This document shows positions 38,153 to 45,790 of a stretch of DNA of 64,000 nucleotides, piece after piece (position 1 is the first letter of the stretch; each line of letters opens with the position of its first letter). The position numbers and the translations under genes are program-made. The notes below the pieces were generated by a model. The model saw only the letters and a list, made by a program, of their open reading frames with translations. It ran no database searches and was not told where the DNA came from. This DNA is from an uncultured Eubacteriales bacterium (GTDB lineage Bacteria; Bacillota; Clostridia; Lachnospirales; Lachnospiraceae), in assembly GCA_900542465.1 (NCBI GenBank), contig UQNS01000005.1, positions 57,755 to 121,754 of the forward strand. Reading direction: 5' to 3'.

Positions 38153-38317
38153 TAAACTCATCAACGTTGTATATTTAAACAAAGCAGAGTATCCACTCTC
38201 GCCTCAGACGTTTTGCCGGCTAAGGTTCATATTTTATGGTTATATCAGCTTTTTGCTGTGATCTTAGAATGTAAGTGGATGCTTGGCATCCACTTATTTT
38301 TTTGGGAGGAAATCACC
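38153..38317 (+). ncRNA. L20-type leader of infC-rpmI-rplT
   Basis: The 165 bases between icd and infC hold no convincing gene but end in a perfect terminator stem (38273-38303) directly before the infC ribosome site. In Bacillus and relatives the infC operon leader binds ribosomal protein L20 and controls premature termination; position and architecture here match. The L20-binding helix itself was not modelled. An open frame running through from 38213 is an artefact of the leader. Confidence 0.75.
38273..38303 (+). terminator. Attenuator in the infC leader
   Basis: AAGTGGATGC - TTG - GCATCCACTT stem followed by A and seven T. It ends immediately before GGGAGGA, the infC ribosome site, so read-through is required for expression. 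Confidence 0.88.
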
Positions 38318-38824
38318 ATTAGCGGGTTATTTATTAATGAGCAGATTACTGACAAAGAAGTCAGAGTAATCGGGACAGATAATGAGCAGCTTGGAGTTAT
38401 GCCGCCTCGTGAGGCTATGAAGCTCGCTCAGGAAGCTGGAGTTGATCTTGTAAAGATTGCCCCAACTGCAAAGCCTCCTGTTTGCCGGCTGATCAACTAC
38501 GGAAAATACCGTTATGAATTAGCCAGAAAAGAAAAAGAGGCTAAGAAAAAGCAAAAAGTTATTGAAATCAAGGAAGTCAGATTTTCACCTAACATTGACA
38601 CTAATGATCTTAATACCAAGGCGGGTGCCGCAAGAAGATTCCTTGAAAAAGGCAACAAAGTTAAAGTTTCTATGCGCTTCAGAGGAAGAGAGATGGCTCA
38701 TATCAATGCAAGCAAGCATATTCTCACAGATTTTGCGGAATCATTGAATGACATTGCTGTTATTGAGAAAGAACCTAAGATAGAAGGCAGAACGATGACT
38801 ATGTTTTTAACAGAAAAGAAATAA
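38318..38824 (+). CDS. infC: Translation initiation factor IF-3, ATT start
   Basis: 168 aa. IF-3 binds the 30S subunit and checks start-codon pairing. The conserved N-terminus ISGLFINEQITDKEVRVIG begins at an ATT (38318) seven bases after GGGAGGA, with no ATG nearby; infC is the classic gene with AUU as its start, which lets IF-3 repress itself. Other signatures: PTAKPPVCRLINYGKYRYE, EIKEVRFSPNIDTNDL and VKVSMRFRGREMAH. Followed by rpmI and rplT. Confidence 0.93.
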   Translation: MSGLFINEQITDKEVRVIGTDNEQLGVMPPREAMKLAQEAGVDLVKIAPTAKPPVCRLINYGKYRYELARKEKEAKKKQKVIEIKEVRFSPNIDTNDLNTKAGAARRFLEKGNKVKVSMRFRGREMAHINASKHILTDFAESLNDIAVIEKEPKIEGRTMTMFLTEKK

Positions 38825-38875
38825 AACCTTTTTAAAAGGGTTTTGTATACATTTATTTTTAGGAGGATTTATATT

Positions 38876-39073
38876 ATGCCAAAGGTTAAGACTAAAAGAG
38901 CTGCGGCTAAGCGTTTCAAGCTTACAGGTACCGGAAAGCTTAAGAGAATGAAAGCATATAAGAGCCACATTTTGACAAAGAAGAGTGCAAAGAGAAAGAG
39001 AAATCTCAGAACAGCAACAGTGACTGCTGAATCAAATGCAAAAGTAATGAAGAAGATTATGCCTTATTTATAA
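38876..39073 (+). CDS. rpmI: Ribosomal protein L35
   Basis: 65 aa, very basic, start ATG 38876 with AGGAGG ten bases before. MPKVKTKRAAAKRFKLTGTG and HILTKKSAKRKRNLR are family signatures. The infC-rpmI gap (38825-38875) contains an AAAACCTTTT/AAAAGGGTTTT stem that could take part in operon control. Confidence 0.96.
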   Translation: MPKVKTKRAAAKRFKLTGTGKLKRMKAYKSHILTKKSAKRKRNLRTATVTAESNAKVMKKIMPYL

Positions 39074-39108
39074 TTTTAGGCGTTGACATATAATTAGGAG
39101 GATTTAGA

Positions 39109-39465
39109 ATGGCTAGAATTAAAGGCGGACTTAACGCTAAGAAGAAGCATAAAAGAATATTAAAGCTTGCTAAGGGTTACATGGGAGCAAGATCTAAGCA
39201 GTATAGAGTTGCTAAGCAGTCAGTTATGAGAGCTATGGCTGAGAGTTATGTTGGCAGAAAGCAGAGAAAGAGAAATTTCAGAAGACTCTGGATCGCACGT
39301 ATCAATGCTGCAGCGAGACTCAACGGTCTTTCATACAGCAAGCTTATGCATGGTCTTAAGGTTGCAGGTATAGATCTTAACAGAAAAGTTTTATCAGAGA
39401 TGGCTATCAACGATCCTAAGGGATTCTCTCAGGTAGCAGAAGCTGCTAAAGCTAAATTAGGCTAA
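39109..39465 (+). CDS. rplT: Ribosomal protein L20
   Basis: 118 aa, normal length. RIKGGLNAKKKHKRILKLAK at the start, GRKQRKRNFRRLWIARINAA in the middle, and LNRKVLSEMAINDP at the end. L20 is a primary 23S rRNA assembly protein and the feedback regulator expected to act on the leader at 38153-38317. AGGAGG ribosome site. Confidence 0.97.
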   Translation: MARIKGGLNAKKKHKRILKLAKGYMGARSKQYRVAKQSVMRAMAESYVGRKQRKRNFRRLWIARINAAARLNGLSYSKLMHGLKVAGIDLNRKVLSEMAINDPKGFSQVAEAAKAKLG

Positions 39466-39474
39466 TATATTTTA

Positions 39475-39514
39475 AATGAGGATCAGACAGGAATGTCGGA
39501 TCCTCATTTTTTTT
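39475..39514 (+). terminator. Terminator of infC-rpmI-rplT
   Basis: ATGAGGATC / GATCCTCAT stem with an inner GAC/GTC pair block and eight T after it. Confidence 0.93.
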
Positions 39515-39547
39515 AAAATCTGTAATAAATTAAAATATTAAAAACTG

Positions 39548-39574
39548 TTAGCACTCACATATTGACAGTGCTAA
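39548..39574. promoter_or_regulatory. CIRCE element (HrcA operator)
   Basis: TTAGCACTC, nine-base spacer, CAGTGCTAA. This matches the CIRCE consensus TTAGCACTC-N9-GAGTGCTAA with one mismatch. HrcA binds this repeat and represses heat-shock genes. It lies upstream of clpB and overlaps its probable promoter. Confidence 0.9.
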
Positions 39575-39590
39575 TAACAAGGAGTATATT
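39562..39590 (+). promoter_or_regulatory. clpB promoter overlapping CIRCE
   Basis: TTGACA at 39562-39567 (inside the CIRCE spacer and right arm), 17 bases, TATATT at 39585-39590. HrcA bound to CIRCE would cover the -35. Predicted transcript start is near 39597, leaving a leader of about 60 bases. Confidence 0.75.
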
Positions 39591-39658
39591 ATGAATCAAG
39601 GAAAGCTCTGAGGCTTTTCGGTATTTTATTTTATCCCATGATTGGAGGGATGGTTTGT

Positions 39659-42259
39659 ATGAATATTAATAAATTTACACAGAAATCTTTTGAGGCTATT
39701 AATAATTGCGATAAATTAGCAAGTGATTATGGAAATCAGGAGATAGATCAGGAACATTTTCTATATTGTCTGATGACGATAGATGACAGTCTTATTGCCA
39801 GCCTTATAGAGAAGATGGGCATCAAGAAAGATATATTTTTAAATGAGATAGTGGAGTATATAGAGAAGAAGCCTAAGGTGTCAGGCTCATCTGCCAGTCA
39901 TTATATTTCAGCATCACTAAACAAGGTCCTTGTCGATGCTGAAGATGAGGCGAAAAACATGGGAGATTCATATGTATCAGTCGAACACCTTATGTTGAGG
40001 CTTATAAGTACTCCTAATGACAATATCAAGGCGCTCTTCGCAAGGTATGATATTACCCGTGACAAGTTCCTCGCGGTATTAAAAGAAGTAAGAGGTAATC
40101 AGGCAGTGAACAGTGATAATCCGGAAGCAACTTATGATACCTTGTCAAAGTATGCCACAGATCTTGTGGCTAGAGCTAAGGCAGGTAAGTTGGATCCTGT
40201 CATTGGCCGTGATAATGAAATAAGAAATGTAATCAGGATCCTTTCAAGAAAAACCAAGAATAATCCGGTCCTCATCGGTGAGCCCGGTGTTGGTAAGACT
40301 GCGGTAGTTGAGGGTCTTGCACAGAGGATAGTATCAGGTGATGTGCCGGAGGGTCTTAAGGATAAAAAGTTATTTGCGCTCGACCTTGGAGCTCTTGTTG
40401 CGGGAGCTAAATACAGAGGCGAATTTGAAGAAAGACTTAAAGCTGTATTGGATGAGGTAAAACAAAGTGAAGGTCAGATAATTCTTTTCATTGATGAGAT
40501 CCACATGATCGTTGGTGCAGGCAAAACAGAAGGTGCAATGGATGCTGGAAATATGCTTAAGCCATTGCTGGCGAGGGGAGAGCTTCATTGTATAGGAGCT
40601 ACGACACTTGATGAACACAGACAGTACATTGAGAAAGATAAAGCACTTGAGAGACGTTTCCAGCCGGTCATGGTCGATGAACCGACAGTTGAGGATACTA
40701 TTTCTATTCTTCGCGGTCTTAAGTCAAGATATGAAGCATACCATGGCGTAAAGATCACTGATGGCGCACTGGTGGCTGCGGCCACTCTGTCAGACAGGTA
40801 TATTTCAGACAGATATCTTCCGGATAAGGCGATCGATCTGGTGGATGAAGCTTGCGCGAGCATAAAGACCGACCTCGACTCTATGCCGGCAGAGCTTGAC
40901 GAGCTTCGTCGTCATATTATGACTCTGGAGATCGAAGAAGCTGCGCTTAAAAAAGAAACTGATAATCTCAGTAAGGAAAGACTTGCTATCCTGCAGAAGG
41001 AATTGGCTAATGATCATGAATTATTCGACCACCGCAAGGCTAAATGGGAAAATGAGAAGTCAAGCGTAGACAGGATCACCAAGATCAAAGAAGAGATGAA
41101 CCTCATAGATACTCAGATAGCCCAGGCAAAGAGAGATTACGATCTTAACAAGGCTGCAGAGTTACAGTATGGTAAGCTTCCTGAATTGCAGAAGCAGTTG
41201 GAGGAGGCTGAAAATGAAACTAAGAATGAAAATCTTGAACTTGTACACGAAAGTGTAACGGAGGAAGAGATATCAAAGATCGTTTCAAGGTGGACAGGTA
41301 TTCCGGTAGCTAAACTCTCAGAAACTGAAAGACAGAAAACGCTGCATCTTGATGAGGTGCTTCACAAGAGAGTTGTAGGACAGGATGAAGCTGTTGAAAA
41401 GGTGACAGAAGCTATCATCAGGTCTAAAGCGGGCATTAAGGATCCATCTAAACCTATTGGCTCTTTTATGTTTCTGGGACCTACAGGTGTGGGTAAGACA
41501 GAGCTTGCCAAGGCTCTGGCGGAGTCCTTGTTTGATGATGAAAATAACATCGTCAGGATCGATATGACTGAGTATATGGAGAAATTCTCAGTGTCAAGAC
41601 TTATTGGAGCACCTCCGGGATATGTAGGATATGAGGAAGGCGGACAGCTTACGGAAGCGGTCAGAAGAAAGCCTTACTCAGTTGTTCTGTTTGATGAGAT
41701 CGAAAAAGCTCACCCGGATGTATTCAATATCCTCCTACAGATACTGGATGATGGACGTGTGACTGATTCACAGGGAAGAACAGTGGATTTCAAGAACACT
41801 ATCATTATTCTCACAAGTAATATAGGTTCAATACACTTGCTGGAAGGCATTGACGAAAGCGGAAATATTAAAAAAGAAGCGAGTGAGCTTGTGATGAATG
41901 AACTCAGGGGATTCTTCAGACCTGAATTTCTTAACAGACTTGATGAGATCATTCTGTTTAAGCCACTTACGCTTGATAATCTGACACATATTACAGACCT
42001 GCTTATTAAAGATATAAACAGACTTCTGGCAGACAGAGAACTGGCTATAGAGCTAACACCGGCAGCTAAGCTCTTTGTAACAGAAAATGGATATGATCCT
42101 AACTTCGGTGCAAGGCCTCTTAAGAGGTATTTGCAGAAGACGGTCGAGACCCTTGCGGCTAAGATAATTCTTGAAGGAAAGCTTAAGCCAAAGGATGTGA
42201 TCCTGGTCGATGTGGCAGATGGAAAACTTGAGGCTAAAGCAGTCAGTAAAGAAAAATAA
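39659..42259 (+). CDS. clpB: ClpB disaggregase
   Basis: 866 aa Hsp100 chaperone that rescues aggregated proteins with DnaK. N-terminal repeat domain (about 1-145), NBD1 with GEPGVGKTAVVEGL and ILFIDEIHMIVGAG, a long coiled middle domain (about 405-520) typical of ClpB rather than ClpA or ClpC, and NBD2 with GPTGVGKTELAKALAESLF and VVLFDEIEKAHPDV. I use ATG 39659, nine bases after GGAGGG; in-frame ATGs at 39638 and 39650 precede or overlap that site. Controlled by the CIRCE site upstream; ends in its own terminator. Confidence 0.95.
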   Translation: MNINKFTQKSFEAINNCDKLASDYGNQEIDQEHFLYCLMTIDDSLIASLIEKMGIKKDIFLNEIVEYIEKKPKVSGSSASHYISASLNKVLVDAEDEAKNMGDSYVSVEHLMLRLISTPNDNIKALFARYDITRDKFLAVLKEVRGNQAVNSDNPEATYDTLSKYATDLVARAKAGKLDPVIGRDNEIRNVIRILSRKTKNNPVLIGEPGVGKTAVVEGLAQRIVSGDVPEGLKDKKLFALDLGALVAGAKYRGEFEERLKAVLDEVKQSEGQIILFIDEIHMIVGAGKTEGAMDAGNMLKPLLARGELHCIGATTLDEHRQYIEKDKALERRFQPVMVDEPTVEDTISILRGLKSRYEAYHGVKITDGALVAAATLSDRYISDRYLPDKAIDLVDEACASIKTDLDSMPAELDELRRHIMTLEIEEAALKKETDNLSKERLAILQKELANDHELFDHRKAKWENEKSSVDRITKIKEEMNLIDTQIAQAKRDYDLNKAAELQYGKLPELQKQLEEAENETKNENLELVHESVTEEEISKIVSRWTGIPVAKLSETERQKTLHLDEVLHKRVVGQDEAVEKVTEAIIRSKAGIKDPSKPIGSFMFLGPTGVGKTELAKALAESLFDDENNIVRIDMTEYMEKFSVSRLIGAPPGYVGYEEGGQLTEAVRRKPYSVVLFDEIEKAHPDVFNILLQILDDGRVTDSQGRTVDFKNTIIILTSNIGSIHLLEGIDESGNIKKEASELVMNELRGFFRPEFLNRLDEIILFKPLTLDNLTHITDLLIKDINRLLADRELAIELTPAAKLFVTENGYDPNFGARPLKRYLQKTVETLAAKIILEGKLKPKDVILVDVADGKLEAKAVSKEK

Positions 42260-42284
42260 TATAAAAACTGTATAAATAATGAGG

Positions 42285-42317
42285 AGTGCGTTAAGCCTGA
42301 ACTTAACGCACTTTTTT
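42285..42317 (+). terminator. Terminator after clpB
   Basis: AGTGCGTTAAG / CTTAACGCACT stem with a six-base loop and a T-run. Confidence 0.93.
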
Positions 42318-42319
42318 GT

Positions 42320-42348
42320 TTGACACATTATTGAATAGAGCATAATAT
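42320..42348 (+). promoter_or_regulatory. Promoter of the glycopolymer export genes
   Basis: Perfect TTGACA at 42320-42325; -10 either CATAAT (15-base spacer) or TAATAT (17-base spacer). It starts directly after the clpB terminator and is about 75 bases before the first export gene. Confidence 0.6.
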
Positions 42349-42423
42349 TAACTAAATATAAAGAAACCACAAACTAATTAAAAATATATATCAAATGGAT
42401 ATTCTGGAGATCAATAATTAAAA

Positions 42424-43200
42424 ATGAGTTCACTGTCAGAAAAAATTTCAAAAAACAGGTTTCTGTTTGAGGAATTAGTTAAGCGAGATTTTAAGAAAAA
42501 ATATAAAAGAACTGCACTTGGTATGCTGTGGAGCGTTTTATCTCCCTTGCTTTCGCTTATTGTGATGAAGCTGATATTTACCAATTTTTTCGGAAGGCAT
42601 ACACCTCATTACACGATATACCTTTTCGCGGGCAATATTATTATGTCTTATTTCAGAGAAGCGACCAAGGGCGGAATGTCCAGTCTGATGAGCAATGCAT
42701 CTATCCTGACCAAGATAAATGTGCCCAAGGTACTTTTTCTGCTTTCAAAAAATGTTTCGGCATTCTTTAACTTCATGCTGACCCTAGCCTTATTTTTTAT
42801 ATTCTGCATATTTGATCATATAAGCTTCGGACCACATATGTTTATGATAGCTATCCCTGTCATATGTCTGATCCTGATAAATGTAGGAATAGGGATGATA
42901 CTGTCTGCACTCTACGTGTTTTTCAGAGATATCCAGTACTTATATGAGATATTCCTGGTACTTCTTAATTATGTATCAGCTATTTTCTATACAGTAGATA
43001 ATTTTCCGGAACATGTGCGGAGATACTTTTTGCTGAATCCAGTATATGTTGTGATCAAGTATATAAGAATGGTGGTTATCGATCAGCAGATACCTTCGCC
43101 TATGTATCATCTTCTGATTGCGGGATACACGGGAGTGATCCTGTTAATAGGAGTTCTTGTTTATAAGAAGAACAATAACTCGTTTATTTATTATTTGTAA
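42424..43200 (+). CDS. Polysaccharide/teichoic acid ABC exporter, permease
   Basis: 258 aa, ABC-2 type permease with about six membrane spans (TagG/Wzm family). The N-terminal RDFKKKYKRTALGMLWSVLSPL is the family's cytosolic coupling signature. With the ATPase after it (11 bases) it should export an undecaprenyl-linked glycopolymer across the membrane. GGAG lies 14 bases before the ATG, a long distance, so initiation may be weak. Neighbouring genes on both sides of the IS element support a teichoic-acid-like substrate (inference). Confidence 0.88.
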   Translation: MSSLSEKISKNRFLFEELVKRDFKKKYKRTALGMLWSVLSPLLSLIVMKLIFTNFFGRHTPHYTIYLFAGNIIMSYFREATKGGMSSLMSNASILTKINVPKVLFLLSKNVSAFFNFMLTLALFFIFCIFDHISFGPHMFMIAIPVICLILINVGIGMILSALYVFFRDIQYLYEIFLVLLNYVSAIFYTVDNFPEHVRRYFLLNPVYVVIKYIRMVVIDQQIPSPMYHLLIAGYTGVILLIGVLVYKKNNNSFIYYL

Positions 43201-43211
43201 AAGAGGTTGTT

Positions 43212-44051
43212 ATGGCGGTAATTGAATGTAATGACGTTAGCATAATGTATAAGACCGGAGACATGAAAGCCATAGGGCTTAAAGAATTCATTATGAGGAA
43301 ACTCACAAGGAATTATCATGTAAAGAAATTCTGGGCAGACAGACATGTAACCTTTTCATTGGAAAAAGGAGATATGCTTGGAATATTGGGCTCCAATGGC
43401 GCGGGTAAGTCTACGCTTTTAAAAGCGATATCGGGCATAATGAAACCGGCAGAGGGCAGCGTTAATGTCACCGGAAATATTGCGGCACTTCTGGAATTAT
43501 CTTCCGGGTTTGATAAGGACATGACGGTCAAGGAAAATGCTTATCTTCGGGGAGCCATGCTTGGATATACAAGAAAATTTATGGATGAAAAATATGATGA
43601 GATCATTGAATTTGCAGAATTACAGGAATTTCAGGATTATACCTTTAAGCAGTTATCAAGCGGTATGAAATCCAGGCTTGCCTTTTCGATAGCCTGTCTT
43701 GTAGATCCGGATATTATAATACTGGATGAGGTTCTTAGCGTTGGAGACGGAGGATTTAAAAGAAAGAGCGGTAATAAGATCAAAGAAATACTTAAACGCG
43801 GCATCACAGGAATACTTGTATCGCATTCTGTAGGCCAGGTAAGAGCGTTATGTAATAAGACACTGTGGCTTGATCATGGGAATCAGGTATGTTTTTCTGG
43901 AGAAGTGGAAAAAATATGTGATGCATATGAAGAGTTTCTATACACAAAGAAATGTCCTAAGAGCGAAAAAGAAATCGAAGAGGCTGCAAAAAATTATAAA
44001 ATAAGACTTGAGGAACAGAGCAAAAACAAAGAGTTCAGATTCGATCAATAA
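43212..44051 (+). CDS. Polysaccharide/teichoic acid ABC exporter, ATPase
   Basis: 279 aa, TagH/Wzt-type. Walker A GSNGAGKSTLLKAI (about residues 59-72), signature LSSGMKSRLAFSIAC, Walker B DIIILDEVLSVGD, and the switch His in VSHSVGQ. There is no long C-terminal carbohydrate-binding domain as in O9a Wzt; the tail is a short helical stretch. Pairs with the permease just before it. Confidence 0.92.
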   Translation: MAVIECNDVSIMYKTGDMKAIGLKEFIMRKLTRNYHVKKFWADRHVTFSLEKGDMLGILGSNGAGKSTLLKAISGIMKPAEGSVNVTGNIAALLELSSGFDKDMTVKENAYLRGAMLGYTRKFMDEKYDEIIEFAELQEFQDYTFKQLSSGMKSRLAFSIACLVDPDIIILDEVLSVGDGGFKRKSGNKIKEILKRGITGILVSHSVGQVRALCNKTLWLDHGNQVCFSGEVEKICDAYEEFLYTKKCPKSEKEIEEAAKNYKIRLEEQSKNKEFRFDQ

Positions 44052-44086
44052 GATAAATAACAAATCAGAAGGTTTAGGTAATAAGA

Positions 44087-45097
44087 TTGAAAAAAATGTT
44101 TAATTGGTCCATATTTAGCAAATATAGAAATGATTTATTTGGGATTTCAATAATTTCAATAATTATTTTTCATTTTTTCTATAACTATGTTCTTAGCGGA
44201 AATAAAGATCCTTTTTTACTACCAATATCAAATTGTGTAGTTGATTGGATGGGAAGTGTAGGAGTAGAATTTTTCTTGTTTTTATCTGGAATGGGTCTCT
44301 TTTTTAGTATGAAAAAGGGAGTTTCTTTAAGCGGATTTTTTAGAAAGAGATTTGACAGGATCTTATCAGTTTATATACCAATATGTCTTACATATTGGCT
44401 TTTGTATGACATTATATTAAGAAATAAGAAAGCCTCCACTTTCTTTCTGGACTTTTTTGGTATTTCCTTCTGGTGGAAAGGAAATAGAACAGTATGGTTT
44501 ATTGCTTTTATCATTATTATGTACTTGATTTTTCCATTAGTATATAAGGTGGTTAGTAAAAGAGATGGTTATCCATGGTTATTTTTGATAATGACAGGGT
44601 GTTATATTGTTTTCCAGATTATAATGTCGATATATTTTCCAAATTACTGGAAGAAAACAGAAATAGCATGGGGAAGAATTCCTATATTTCTCACAGGGGC
44701 TATTTTAGGGAACAGGATATATAATAAACAAAATTTCAAAGTTGAAGACTTTTTGTTATTTGTTCCAGGTGTAATTTTGAAAATAGTGTATTATGTAAAT
44801 GGAGCTAATTTACTACTAAAACTTAGGTTTGTAACCTGGTTTTATAGTTTATCATTGATGTTGGCTATAATTTGTGTCCTGTATTTAATTAATAGCAAAC
44901 GTTTATCCAATTTTCTATCCATAGTTGGCGGAATATCGCTAGAATTGTATCTTTCGCATGTTGTTATCCAAAATATACTGAAATATTTTGGATTTAGAAT
45001 GTGGAATATCTGGGAGTACTCGTTTGCCATAGGTATATCTGTTGTTATAAGTATTCTGTTAAATAGAGCAATAACAGGGAAAAAACTCTGTAAATAA
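44087..45097 (+). CDS. Acyltransferase 3 family membrane protein
   Basis: 336 aa with about ten membrane spans. The conserved DWMGSVGVEFFLFLSGMGLF region, RKRFDRILSVYIP and the WFIAFIIIMYLIFPL segment mark the acyltransferase 3 (OafA/YrhL-like) family, which O-acetylates or succinylates sugars. Start TTG 44087 behind AGGTAATA, or ATG 44096. Lower GC than the two genes before it. It probably modifies the polymer exported by the ABC pair (inference from context). It runs into the hairpin that holds the IS element. Confidence 0.75.
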   Translation: MKKMFNWSIFSKYRNDLFGISIISIIIFHFFYNYVLSGNKDPFLLPISNCVVDWMGSVGVEFFLFLSGMGLFFSMKKGVSLSGFFRKRFDRILSVYIPICLTYWLLYDIILRNKKASTFFLDFFGISFWWKGNRTVWFIAFIIIMYLIFPLVYKVVSKRDGYPWLFLIMTGCYIVFQIIMSIYFPNYWKKTEIAWGRIPIFLTGAILGNRIYNKQNFKVEDFLLFVPGVILKIVYYVNGANLLLKLRFVTWFYSLSLMLAIICVLYLINSKRLSNFLSIVGGISLELYLSHVVIQNILKYFGFRMWNIWEYSFAIGISVVISILLNRAITGKKLCK

Positions 45098-45131
45098 ATT
45101 TCTCTGATGATTTATTAGAGATATATGCCAT

Positions 45132-45149
45132 ATAATAATAGCAGGCTGT
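45132..45149 (+). terminator. Left half of a split hairpin (pre-insertion terminator)
   Basis: TAATAATAGCAGGCTG here pairs base for base with CAGCCTGCTATTATTA at 46633-46648. If the IS element and one CAT copy are removed, the two halves join into a 16-bp stem with the seven-base loop TCATTGG between two convergent genes, so this was probably a shared hairpin terminator. Confidence 0.7.
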
Positions 45150-45152
45150 CAT
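45150..45152. repeat. Target site duplication CAT (left)
   Basis: CAT directly before the left IS end; the same CAT directly follows the right end (46627-46629). Three-base duplications are usual for IS3-family elements. Confidence 0.7.
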
Positions 45153-45177
45153 TGATATGTACCCTTTTTACTGGACA
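45153..45177 (+). repeat. IS left terminal inverted repeat
   Basis: TGATATGTACCC, five unmatched bases, ACTGGACA. The right end (46602-46626) has the same 12 + 8 bases in inverse orientation, giving 20 of 25 matches. Confidence 0.85.
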
Positions 45178-45200
45178 AAACCAGTAAGGAGGGTATTTTC

Positions 45201-45773
45201 ATGCGCTATAGTTATGAGTTCAAACAGAAATGTGTCGAGTTATATCGCCAAGGGAAACGGCCTGATTGCGAATACGGATTCAAAAGTGAAAGACGGTTTC
45301 ATGATAAGATTCGTGAGTGGGTAAAACTTGAGGATGCTCACGGCCCTGAAGCATTAAGATATAACGGAAAGAACAAGAGATGGACTCCCGAAGATAAATA
45401 TGCGTTGGTAGCTAGAGCGCTCGCAGGTGAATCTATCCGCGCCGTAGCCACTGATGTTGGGATAGGCAGTGGCCAGCTTTATCAATGGGTCCGTAAATAT
45501 AAGATATTCGGTTATAATGGCCTTGCAAGTCTCAAGAAAGGACGCAAGCCTAAAAATCCGGATATGAAGAAACTCAATATCAATAATCCTCGAAAACTAT
45601 AGGAATCAGAATACGAAGAACTTATCCGTCTAAGAGCGGAGAACGCTTATATCAAGGCGGAGAACGAAGTAATAAAAAAAGAGATCGCCTTGAGAGAAGA
45701 AAAGGGAACTGCGCGTCTCAAGGCGAAAAAGCAGCAATCATCAAAGGGCTCAGGGAAAAAGGGCACCAACTGA
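45201..45773 (+). pseudogene. IS3 OrfA, interrupted by an in-frame TAG
   Basis: The intact part is 133 aa (45201-45602): an IS150-type double HTH protein (MRYSYEFKQKCVELYRQG; later AVATDVGIGSGQLYQWVRKY). After TAG at 45600-45602 the same frame continues with EYEELIRLRAENAYIKAENE, the leucine-zipper segment every such OrfA needs for multimerisation, up to TGA at 45771. The TAG therefore looks like a nonsense mutation. AAGGAGGG lies six bases before the ATG. Confidence 0.8.
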
Positions 45774-45790
45774 AATACCTTCTTCAGGCA

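Noticed and set aside
38213..38317. Open frame extending infC upstream from a TTG
   Set aside because: It runs through the attenuator hairpin and leader; the conserved IF-3 N-terminus begins at ATT 38318 with a well-spaced ribosome site.
39591..39611. Tiny six-codon frame (M-N-Q-G-K-L) with AAGGAG before clpB, a possible leader peptide
   Set aside because: Its ATG begins directly after the -10 TATATT of the CIRCE-controlled promoter, so the transcript should start inside it; it would only be translated from an unseen upstream promoter.
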